A stretch of 64,000 bases of DNA, taken from positions 496,001 to 560,000 of the forward strand of contig NZ_QMEL01000002.1 in the NCBI RefSeq assembly GCF_003390885.1, written 5' to 3'. Positions 27,217 to 34,744 of this stretch are shown piece by piece (positions within the stretch are counted from its first letter, which is position 1; each line of letters begins with the position of its first letter). Origin of the DNA: Pelagibacterium sediminicola (GTDB lineage: Bacteria; Pseudomonadota; Alphaproteobacteria; Rhizobiales; Devosiaceae). The notes under the pieces are model-generated. The model ran no database searches. It was given only the letters and a program-made list of their open reading frames with translations, and was not told where the DNA came from. The translations under genes were made by a program, and so were the position numbers.

Positions 27217-27684
27217 GTGGAGTTTGGCGGACGGTACAGGCTGGGGGCGCCCCGATTGCAGGTCTGGGAGGCGCTCAACAGCACCGAGGTGCTCAAGGCT
27301 TCGATTCCGGGCTGCAAGCGCATAGAGTGGATCAGTGAAACGAACCTCGAAGCCGAGATCGGGGTCAATCTGGGGATCGCAAAGCCGGTCTTTACCGGGG
27401 ATCTGATCCTTTCGGACGTCATCCCGGCGGAGCGCTATATCCTTACCGGTCAGGGCCGGGGCGGCGTGCTGGGCAAGGCGCAGGCCAGCGCCGAGATCGA
27501 ACTTTCCGACATCGGCCTGGATACGCTTCTGGTCTTTACCGCCACGGGCGGCGCCTCGGGGCAGATCATGAAGCTGGGCAGGGCGCTGATCGGCAACTCC
27601 GCCCAGAAGGTGATCGACGGGTTCTTCGAACGCTTCGCCACCGCCATGGGCGCACCCGTCGAGCCCCTCGCGCATGAGGATTAG
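27217..27684 (+). CDS. CoxG-like SRPBCC (carbon monoxide dehydrogenase subunit G family) protein
   Basis: 155-residue cytoplasmic protein with a START/SRPBCC hydrophobic-pocket fold. The CoxG pattern is visible: RYRLGAPRLQVWEALNSTEV, then LKASIPGCKRIEWI, and the long C-terminal helix (QKVIDGFFERFATAMGA). GTG start at 27217. CoxG proteins help recruit or mature CO dehydrogenase in carboxidotrophs, but many homologues, like this one, lie away from cox genes and have no known role. It stands alone before the nucleoside operon. Confidence 0.8.
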   Translation: MEFGGRYRLGAPRLQVWEALNSTEVLKASIPGCKRIEWISETNLEAEIGVNLGIAKPVFTGDLILSDVIPAERYILTGQGRGGVLGKAQASAEIELSDIGLDTLLVFTATGGASGQIMKLGRALIGNSAQKVIDGFFERFATAMGAPVEPLAHED

Positions 27685-27701
27685 ACGGCTCTTGCACCGG
27701 A

Positions 27702-27723
27702 TTTTTGCCCAAATGGTCAAAAA
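27702..27723. promoter_or_regulatory. 22-bp near-perfect palindrome upstream of the nucleoside operon
   Basis: The arms TTTTTGCCCA and TGGTCAAAAA (27702-27711 and 27714-27723) around a central AA are complementary at nine of ten positions. It lies 116-137 bases before the binding-protein start and just after the CoxG-like gene. This is the architecture of a dimeric repressor operator (GntR or LacI type). It has no downstream U tract, so it is unlikely to be a terminator. The regulator is not encoded nearby. Confidence 0.5.
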
Positions 27724-27838
27724 GCTGAACTTGGCACTTGCGCCCGGACAAATTGCGCGATTGTATCGTGCCTCATCGTGCGCGATCGGCGGCGGCAACG
27801 CCGCCCTGTCCGCGGCGCGAAAATAGGGAGCATCATCA

Positions 27839-28843
27839 ATGAAAATCAAGCAGACTCTAAAAACCCTTGTCGGCGGCCTGACCGTCACCGCGCTCATGGC
27901 AGGCACGGCCCTGGCGGACCCGGCGCTCGTTTATGACGGGGGCGGCAAATTCGACGGCTCGTTCAACGAAGCGGCCTATACCGGCGCCGAACGCTACAAG
28001 GCCGATACCGGCACCAATTATCAGGATCTCGAAATCGATGGCGTCGCTCAACGCGAGCAGGCGATCCGCCAGTTCGCCGCGCGCGGCAACAATCCCATCG
28101 TGCTCCCCGGCTTTTCCTGGGAAGAATCTCTGCGCGCGGTCGCCCCGGACTTCCCCGACACCATGTTCGCCATTATCGATACGGTCGTCGATGATCTGCC
28201 CAATGTCCGCTCGGTGGTGTTCAAGGAACAGGAAGGCTCCTATCTCGTGGGCGCGCTGGCGGCCATGGCCTCTGAAACCGGCACCATCGGCTTCATCCCG
28301 GCCTTTGACTTCTCACTGCTGCTTGCCTTTGGCTGCGGTTACAAGCAGGGCGCCAAATACGTCAATCCCGATATCGAGATCATCGAAACGGCGATCGGCA
28401 CGGGTTTCGATGCCTTCAATAACCCGGGCGGCGGCACCGAGGTCGCCCGCTCGCAGATCGACCGCGGCGCGGACGTCATTTATCACGCGGCAGGCGGTGC
28501 GGGTGTCGGCGTGCTTCAGGCAGCGGCCGACGCAGGCATTCTGGGCATTGGCGTTGACTCCAACCAGAACCACCTGCATCCCGGCCAGGTCCTGACCTCC
28601 ATGATCAAGCGCGTCGATGTTGCGACCTACAACGCCTTCGCCGATTATGAAAATGACGAATGGACCAGCGACGTGATCGTTCTCGGCCTTGCCGAAGACG
28701 GTGTCGGCGCCGCGTTCGATGAGAATAACGCCGACCTCATCACCGACGAGATGCGGGCAACGATCGAGGACATTACGGCCAAGATCGTCTCGGGCGAGAT
28801 CGTGGTGCACGATTCGCGCACCGACAACACCTGCCCCGCCTGA
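27839..28843 (+). CDS. BMP-family nucleoside ABC transporter substrate-binding protein
   Basis: Periplasmic binding protein of the PnrA/BMP class, 334 residues, with signal peptide (IKQTLKTLVGGLTVTALMAG, cut after ALA). Family motifs: ALVYDGGGKFDGSFNEAAY at the mature N-terminus, SVVFKEQEGSYLVGALAA, and HAAGGAGVGVLQAA. BMP proteins bind purine nucleosides; the salvage enzymes downstream support this. First gene of the operon, 24 bases before the ATPase gene. Confidence 0.92.
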   Translation: MKIKQTLKTLVGGLTVTALMAGTALADPALVYDGGGKFDGSFNEAAYTGAERYKADTGTNYQDLEIDGVAQREQAIRQFAARGNNPIVLPGFSWEESLRAVAPDFPDTMFAIIDTVVDDLPNVRSVVFKEQEGSYLVGALAAMASETGTIGFIPAFDFSLLLAFGCGYKQGAKYVNPDIEIIETAIGTGFDAFNNPGGGTEVARSQIDRGADVIYHAAGGAGVGVLQAAADAGILGIGVDSNQNHLHPGQVLTSMIKRVDVATYNAFADYENDEWTSDVIVLGLAEDGVGAAFDENNADLITDEMRATIEDITAKIVSGEIVVHDSRTDNTCPA

Positions 28844-28867
28844 CCGGCTTCAAGACGCAAGAGCACG

Positions 28868-30451
28868 ATGGCCAGTCCGACCCATCAAACCGACCAGCGG
28901 CCCTCACCGGCCGCTGGTTCTCCGCTGGCGATCGAGCTTAGAAAGATCAACAAGCGGTTCGGTCCGGTTCACGCCAACAAGGATATTGACCTCGCCGTCA
29001 AGCGCGGATCGGTGCATGGCATCGTCGGCGAGAACGGGGCAGGCAAGTCGACGCTCATGTCGATCCTTTACGGCTTTTACCACGCCGACAGCGGCGAGGT
29101 GCTCGTCGGCGGCCAACCCGTTACCATCAATAATTCCTCCGATGCGCTCGCGCTCGGCATCGGCATGGTGCACCAGCACTTCATGCTGGTCGACAATTTC
29201 ACCGTTATCGAGAACGTCATACTGGGCGCCGAGGATTCCGCGCTGCTCGACCCCTCGATCGACAAGGCAAGGCGCGAGTTGCAGCGGCTCGCCGACGAAT
29301 ACGGCCTTGCGGTTCCCGCCGATGCGGTGATCGAGGATCTTTCGGTCGGCCAACAGCAGCGCGTCGAAATCCTCAAGGCGCTTTATCGCGGCGCCGACAT
29401 CCTCATTCTCGACGAACCCACCGGCGTTCTCACCCCCGCCGAGGCCGACCATCTGTTCAAGGTGCTCGAAACCCTGCGCGACGAGGGCAAGACGATCATC
29501 CTCATCACCCACAAGCTGCGCGAGATCATGGCGATCACCGATACGGTCTCGGTCATGCGCCAGGGCGAGATGGTGGCAACGCTCGAAACCACCCAGACCA
29601 GCCCCGAGCAACTCGCCGAACTGATGGTGGGACGCCGCGTTCTCCTGCGCGTGGAGAAGGGGCCTGCAAAACCCGGCGAGGTTTTGCTCGAAATCGAAAA
29701 TCTCGTGGTCGCCGACGATCTGGGCACCGAGCGCGTCAAGGGCGTGAGCCTTTCGGTGCGCGCCGGCGAAATTCTCGGCATCGCCGGCGTTGCAGGGAAC
29801 GGGCAGTCCGAATTGCTTGAAGCCGTTGCCGGCATGCGGGCGGTCAGATCGGGCGCGATCCGCCTCAATGGAGAAGACGTCACCGCCCAGGACGAGGACA
29901 GCGCCGCGGACTTGCGCCGCAAGGGGCTCGCCCATGTGCCCGAGGACCGGTTGCGCATGGGGCTGGTGACCAATTTCTACGAATGGGAAAACGCCATTCT
30001 GGGCTATCACGGGGAGGCGCGCTACGGCAAAGGGGTGATGCTCAACGTCGACGCGGCGCGCGCCGAAGCCCGGCGCCAAATCGAAAAGTTCGACATCCGC
30101 CCTGCCGACACCGACTTGAAGACCGCCAATTTTTCGGGCGGCAACCAGCAAAAGATCGTTCTTGCCCGCGAGATGGAGCGCGACCCGGACGTACTGATCG
30201 TCGGTCAACCGACACGCGGCGTCGATATCGGCGCAATCGAGTTCATCCACGGCCAGATCGTCAAGATGCGCGATGCGGGCAAGGCGATCCTTCTGGTTTC
30301 GGTGGAACTGGACGAAATCCGCGCGCTCTCCGACCGCATCGTCGTGCTGTTCGACGGGCGGATCGTGGGCGAAGCCGACCCCGAGACCGCCGATGAGGGC
30401 GAACTGGGCCTGCTGATGGCGGGCGTCAACCAAAAGGAGGCGGGCCGATGA
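28868..30451 (+). CDS. Nucleoside ABC transporter ATP-binding protein (double ATPase)
   Basis: 527-residue protein with two fused ABC domains, as in sugar and nucleoside importers (RbsA, YufO/NupO). Domain 1: Walker A GENGAGKSTLMSILYG, signature LSVGQQQRVEILKAL, Walker B ILILDEPTGVLTPAE. Domain 2 has the usual degenerate Walker A (GVAGNGQSELLEAVAG) and signature FSGGNQQKIVLAREM, so probably only one site hydrolyses ATP well. Works with the two permeases downstream; overlaps the first by four bases (ATGA). Confidence 0.95.
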   Translation: MASPTHQTDQRPSPAAGSPLAIELRKINKRFGPVHANKDIDLAVKRGSVHGIVGENGAGKSTLMSILYGFYHADSGEVLVGGQPVTINNSSDALALGIGMVHQHFMLVDNFTVIENVILGAEDSALLDPSIDKARRELQRLADEYGLAVPADAVIEDLSVGQQQRVEILKALYRGADILILDEPTGVLTPAEADHLFKVLETLRDEGKTIILITHKLREIMAITDTVSVMRQGEMVATLETTQTSPEQLAELMVGRRVLLRVEKGPAKPGEVLLEIENLVVADDLGTERVKGVSLSVRAGEILGIAGVAGNGQSELLEAVAGMRAVRSGAIRLNGEDVTAQDEDSAADLRRKGLAHVPEDRLRMGLVTNFYEWENAILGYHGEARYGKGVMLNVDAARAEARRQIEKFDIRPADTDLKTANFSGGNQQKIVLAREMERDPDVLIVGQPTRGVDIGAIEFIHGQIVKMRDAGKAILLVSVELDEIRALSDRIVVLFDGRIVGEADPETADEGELGLLMAGVNQKEAGR

Positions 30452-31557
30452 GCGCGCGCGTTTCCCTTCCGCGCTGGGTCGATATCGTTCTGTTGCCCGT
30501 GCTCAACGTGACGCTGGCCTTCATCATCGGCGGTATCGTCGTGCTCGTCGTGGGTGAAAACCCCATCGAGGCGGTGCGCATCATGCTTTATGGCGCGTTC
30601 GGCTATGGGTACGGGTTCGGGTTCACACTTTATTACACCACCAATTTCATCTTCACCGGGCTTGCGGTGGCGGTGGCCTTCCATGCCGGGCTCTTCAACA
30701 TCGGCGGCGAAGGGCAATCCTATGTCGCCGGGCTCGGCGCGCTGTTGATCGCCTTTGCGGTGGGCGGGCTGCACTGGGCGCTCGCCCTGCCGCTCATCAT
30801 CATCGCGGCAGGCCTCGTGGGCGGTTTCTGGGCCTTCATTCCCGGTTGGCTGCAGGCGCGGCGCGGCAGCCATGTGGTCATCACCACAATCATGATGAAC
30901 TTCATCGCGACCTCGCTGATGAGTTATCTGATCTCGCGCATCCTCAAGCCCGCCAACGTCTCCTCGGACATGAGCGCGCCGATTGATCCGGTGACCCGGT
31001 TGCCGTTCCTTGCCGAATGGTTCCCGCTCTTGCGCAACACCCCGGCCAATATCTCCTTTTTCGTCGCCATCGCCTCGCTGTTCTTCGTTTACTGGCTGAT
31101 CTGGCGTACCAAGTTCGGCTACGCTATCCGCACCATGGGCCACAACCCAACGGCGGCCCGCTATGCGGGCATGTCCAACGCCCGGCTGATCATGCTCACC
31201 ATGGCGATTTCCGGCGCGCTGGCCGGGATGATGGCGCTCAACGAGACCGCGGGCGCGCAAGGCCGGCTGATGCTCAACTATGTCGCCGGGGCCGGGTTCG
31301 TGGGCATAGCGGTTGCCTTCATGGGCAAGGCGCATCCCATCGGCGTGGGACTTTCGGCGCTTTTGTTCGGGGTGCTCTATCAGGGCGGGCAGGAACTGGC
31401 CTTCTCCATGCCCGCCATCACCCGCGAAATGATCGTGACGATCCAGGCCCTCGTCATCCTTTTCACCGGCGCCATGAGCGAGATGCTGCGCCGTCCGGTC
31501 GAAATCGCTTTCTTGCTTTCAAGATTGCGAAGTGCCGACGAAGGGGGAGGGCGATAG
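30448..31557 (+). CDS. Nucleoside ABC transporter permease 1
   Basis: 369-residue inner-membrane subunit of the BPD_transp_2 type (YufP/NupP-like). About nine or ten hydrophobic helices are visible; TGLAVAVAFHAGLFNIGGEG is the family hallmark, followed by GGFWAFIPGWLQARRGSHVV and the late ARYAGMSNARLIMLTMAISG. It begins inside the ATPase stop codon and ends two bases before permease 2. Confidence 0.93.
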   Translation: MSARVSLPRWVDIVLLPVLNVTLAFIIGGIVVLVVGENPIEAVRIMLYGAFGYGYGFGFTLYYTTNFIFTGLAVAVAFHAGLFNIGGEGQSYVAGLGALLIAFAVGGLHWALALPLIIIAAGLVGGFWAFIPGWLQARRGSHVVITTIMMNFIATSLMSYLISRILKPANVSSDMSAPIDPVTRLPFLAEWFPLLRNTPANISFFVAIASLFFVYWLIWRTKFGYAIRTMGHNPTAARYAGMSNARLIMLTMAISGALAGMMALNETAGAQGRLMLNYVAGAGFVGIAVAFMGKAHPIGVGLSALLFGVLYQGGQELAFSMPAITREMIVTIQALVILFTGAMSEMLRRPVEIAFLLSRLRSADEGGGR

Positions 31558-31559
31558 CG

Positions 31560-32522
31560 ATGGAAGACATCATTTCAATTCTCGTCACCACCGTGCGCGT
31601 ATCGACGCCGCTCATTCTTGCGTGCCTCGCCGGGCTTTATTCCGAGCGATCGGGCATCGTCGATATCGGGCTCGAAGGCAAGCTGATCGCTTCTGCGTTC
31701 GGCGCGGCGGTCGTCGCCGCCGTCACCGGCAGCGCATGGGCCGGGCTTCTGGCCGGGATCGGGGTATCGCTGGTCTTTTCGGCGGTGCACGGGCTGGCGT
31801 CCATCAACTTCAAGGGCAACCAGATCATTTCGGGCGTGGCGCTCAATTTCCTTGCCGCCGGGCTCTCCACCTTTCTGGGAGCGGCATGGTTCGGGCGCGG
31901 CGGCAACACCCCTCCGGTTTCGGGCGACGCGCGCTTTTATGGCATCCAGTTGCCGTTTGCCGCCGAGTTGCGGGACGTGCCCATCGTTGGTCCGATCTAT
32001 TCGGGGCTCATATCGGGCCATGCCATCATGACCTATATCGCCTTTCTCGCCGTGCCCGTCACCGCCTGGGTGCTCTGGCGCACGCGGTTTGGCCTGAGGC
32101 TCCGCGCGGTAGGCGAAAATCCCAAGGCGCTCGATACTGCCGGCATGTCAGTGTCCTGGCTGCGCTACAAGGCGCTGATCATTACCTCCGTTCTGGTCGG
32201 CATCGGGGGCGCATATCTTTCGATCGCACAGGCGGCGAGCTTTACCCCCAACATGGCGGCGGGCCGTGGCTATATCGCGCTTGCCGCGCTGATCTTTGCC
32301 AAGTGGAAACCGGTGCCGGCGATGTTTGCGTGCCTGCTGTTCGGGTTCCTCGAAGCCATGCAATACCGGCTGCAGGGGGTCGACCTGCCCGTTATCGGCC
32401 CGGTGCCCACCCAGGCCATGCAGGCCCTGCCCTATATCCTCACCATCCTGCTGCTCGCCGGGTTCGTGGGCCGCGCCATTCCGCCCAAGGCTTCGGGCCT
32501 TCCCTACGTCAAGGAGCGGTGA
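31560..32522 (+). CDS. Nucleoside ABC transporter permease 2
   Basis: 320-residue partner permease (YufQ/NupQ-like). The start is ATG 31560; a longer frame runs through permease 1 and is rejected. LACLAGLYSERSGIVDIGLE is the typical first helix and loop, VALNFLAAGLSTFLG and RAVGENPKALDTAGMSVSWL are also characteristic. The stop codon is directly followed by the cdd start, giving strict coupling of uptake and salvage genes. Confidence 0.93.
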   Translation: MEDIISILVTTVRVSTPLILACLAGLYSERSGIVDIGLEGKLIASAFGAAVVAAVTGSAWAGLLAGIGVSLVFSAVHGLASINFKGNQIISGVALNFLAAGLSTFLGAAWFGRGGNTPPVSGDARFYGIQLPFAAELRDVPIVGPIYSGLISGHAIMTYIAFLAVPVTAWVLWRTRFGLRLRAVGENPKALDTAGMSVSWLRYKALIITSVLVGIGGAYLSIAQAASFTPNMAAGRGYIALAALIFAKWKPVPAMFACLLFGFLEAMQYRLQGVDLPVIGPVPTQAMQALPYILTILLLAGFVGRAIPPKASGLPYVKER

Positions 32523-32942
32523 ATGGTTACGCTTTCCGATGAGGATCGCCTGCTGTTCGATGCCGCCGAAAAAGTGCGGGCCAGGGCCTATGCGCCCTAT
32601 TCGGGGTTTTCCGTTGGCGCGGCGATCCTTGCCGATGATGGAAACATCTATGCGGGCTGCAATGTCGAGAACGCCGCCTACCCCGTCGGCAATTGCGCCG
32701 AACCCTCGGCCATCGCCGCAATGCTGGCGGGCGGGGGCACGCGCATCGAAAAGATATTCGTGACGGGGCCGGGCACCGCCCCCGTTACCCCTTGCGGCGG
32801 CTGCCGCCAGCGCATCCGCGAGTTTGCCGGACCCCGGACCCCGATTATCTGCCTCGGGGTCGAGGGCGAACCGCTTTTTACGACGCTGGCAGAATTGCTG
32901 CCGCACTCCTTCGGCCCGGAATTTCTGGGCCGTCAACCATAG
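32523..32942 (+). CDS. cdd: Cytidine deaminase
   Basis: Deaminates cytidine and deoxycytidine to uridine and deoxyuridine. 139 residues, the tetrameric short form. Zinc motif: GNCAEPSAIAAM (C-A-E, with the catalytic glutamate) and TPCGGCRQRIREF (P-C-x-x-C). N-terminal YAPYSGFSVGAAILADDG and GCNVENAAYPVG line the nucleoside site. Starts on the base after the permease stop. Confidence 0.97.
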   Translation: MVTLSDEDRLLFDAAEKVRARAYAPYSGFSVGAAILADDGNIYAGCNVENAAYPVGNCAEPSAIAAMLAGGGTRIEKIFVTGPGTAPVTPCGGCRQRIREFAGPRTPIICLGVEGEPLFTTLAELLPHSFGPEFLGRQP

Positions 32943-32953
32943 CGGTTCTCAAA

Positions 32954-33748
32954 ATGGCCAAAGCACTCAAGACCATCCGCAACAAGGCAGGTGATGCGCC
33001 GATAGAGGCCGCGCTGATCCTTGGGTCGGGCCTCTCGGACGTCGGAACCCTTCTGGACGGCAAGATCACGATCCCCTTTTCCGAACTCAAGGGGTTTCCT
33101 CAAGGCGGGGTTTCGGGGCATGGCAAGGAGTTGCTGATCGGAGAGATGGGCGGCAGGCGCATCGCCATTCTCACCGGCCGCCAGCACTATTACGAGCATG
33201 GCGACCCCGCCGCCATGCGCCCCGCGCTCGAAACGTTGAAGCAACTGGGGGTAAGAACTCTTCTGCTCACCAATTCGGCCGGATCGCTCGACCGGGACGT
33301 GCCGCCCGGCAATCTGATGCTGATCGCCGACCACATCAATCATGCCGGGGTCAACCCGCTGATCGGCGAGGATACCGACGCACGCTTCGTCAATATGGTC
33401 GACGCCTACGATCCGACCTTACGCGCAGCCACCCACGCCATTGCGGCCCGCCTCGAAATCGCCCTCAAGGAGGGCGTCTATATGTGGTATTCTGGCCCGA
33501 GCTTCGAGACGCCCGCCGAAATCCGCATGGCGCAGGTGCTTGGCGCCAGTGCCGTGGGCATGTCGACGGTGCCCGAGGTGATCCTTGGGCGGTTTTTTGG
33601 AATGCGCGTCTGGGCGTGCTCCTCGATCACCAATATGGGCGCGGGGATGGCCGAGGAAACCATCTCCCACACCCAGACCAAGGAAGTGGCAAAATGGGGG
33701 GCGGAAAAACTGATGCGCCTTCTTCCGGCGCTGGTGGAGGAACTATGA
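32954..33748 (+). CDS. punA: Purine nucleoside phosphorylase
   Basis: Phosphorolyses purine (deoxy)nucleosides to base and (deoxy)ribose-1-phosphate. 264 residues, of the trimeric PNP-I/II type: LILGSGLSDVG phosphate loop, GVSGHGKELL, GRQHYYEHGDP, LLTNSAGSLDRDV, and YMWYSGPSFETPAEIRM, with VGMSTVPEVILGRFFGMRV and SITNMGAG at the base site. ATG 32954. Its stop overlaps the deoC start. Confidence 0.95.
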   Translation: MAKALKTIRNKAGDAPIEAALILGSGLSDVGTLLDGKITIPFSELKGFPQGGVSGHGKELLIGEMGGRRIAILTGRQHYYEHGDPAAMRPALETLKQLGVRTLLLTNSAGSLDRDVPPGNLMLIADHINHAGVNPLIGEDTDARFVNMVDAYDPTLRAATHAIAARLEIALKEGVYMWYSGPSFETPAEIRMAQVLGASAVGMSTVPEVILGRFFGMRVWACSSITNMGAGMAEETISHTQTKEVAKWGAEKLMRLLPALVEEL

Positions 33749-34734
33749 GTCTCAAGATCGTTGATACAAGGCCACAGGCGCCCGCCCACAGGCGCAATCC
33801 CGGCTTCCCGCTCGATCTCGACTGGATCGGGCGCGTGAGGATGAACCGTTCGGCGCTCGAACGGCGCGCCGCGACCATCGGAACGCGCCGGACGGTCAAG
33901 AAGGACTATCAGCTTGCCTGGCTCTTGAAGGCCATCACGCTGATGGATTTGACGACGCTCAATTCCGACGACACATCGGGCCGGGTCGAGCGGTTGTGCG
34001 CCAAGGCACGCAATCCCCTGCGCGCCGATCTCGTCGAGGCCATGGGCGTCGAGCGGCTCGGCATCAAACCGGCGGCGGTCTGCGTCTATCACAATTTCGT
34101 CGCCACCGCGGTGAAGGCCCTCGAAGGCACCGGCATCCCCGTCGCTGCCGTCTCGACCGCTTTCCCGCATGGGCTGACGCCGCTAAAGATCCGCCTTGCC
34201 GAAATCGAGGCCTCGGTCGAGGACGGCGCCCAGGAAATCGACATCGTCATCGAGCGCCGCCTGGTGCTCAACGGGGAATGGGAAGAGCTTTACGATCAGG
34301 TCAGAGCCATGCGCGAGGCGTGCGGGGAAGCCCACATCAAGACCATTCTCGGTACCGGGGAGTTGGCAACCCTCACCAATGTGGCGCGCGCCTCGCTGGT
34401 GTGCATGCTGGCGGGGGCCGATTTCATCAAGACCTCGACCGGCAAGGAAAAGACCAACGCAACCCTCCCCACTTCCCTCGCCATGGTCCGTATGATCCGC
34501 TGGTTCTTCGAGGAAACCGGCATCGAGATCGGCTACAAGCCCGCCGGTGGCATTTCAAAGGCCAAGGACGCGCTCTCCTATATGGCGCTGATGAAAGAGG
34601 AGCTGGGCCGTAAATGGCTCGAACCCCACCTCTTCCGGTTCGGAGCATCGTCCTTGTTGACCGACATAGAGCGGCAGATCGAGCACGGCGTCACAGGCCA
34701 TTACGCCGCCGATTATCGTTTCGCGATGGCTTGA
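33745..34734 (+). CDS. deoC: Deoxyribose-phosphate aldolase
   Basis: Cleaves 2-deoxyribose-5-phosphate to glyceraldehyde-3-phosphate and acetaldehyde. 329 residues, the longer DeoC type with an extra N-terminal region (RRNPGFPLDLDWIGRVRMN). The Schiff-base lysine is K229 in ADFIKTSTGKEK; the second active-site lysine is in IGYKPAGGISKAKDAL. Start ATG 33745 overlaps the punA stop. Followed after ten bases by the aldehyde dehydrogenase, a likely sink for its acetaldehyde. Confidence 0.95.
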   Translation: MSLKIVDTRPQAPAHRRNPGFPLDLDWIGRVRMNRSALERRAATIGTRRTVKKDYQLAWLLKAITLMDLTTLNSDDTSGRVERLCAKARNPLRADLVEAMGVERLGIKPAAVCVYHNFVATAVKALEGTGIPVAAVSTAFPHGLTPLKIRLAEIEASVEDGAQEIDIVIERRLVLNGEWEELYDQVRAMREACGEAHIKTILGTGELATLTNVARASLVCMLAGADFIKTSTGKEKTNATLPTSLAMVRMIRWFFEETGIEIGYKPAGGISKAKDALSYMALMKEELGRKWLEPHLFRFGASSLLTDIERQIEHGVTGHYAADYRFAMA

Positions 34735-34744
34735 GGAAAATCCA

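Noticed and set aside
28904-30433. 509-codon minus-strand open frame opposite the nucleoside ATPase
   Set aside because: Shadow of the ATPase gene caused by G/C-rich third positions; composition not protein-like.
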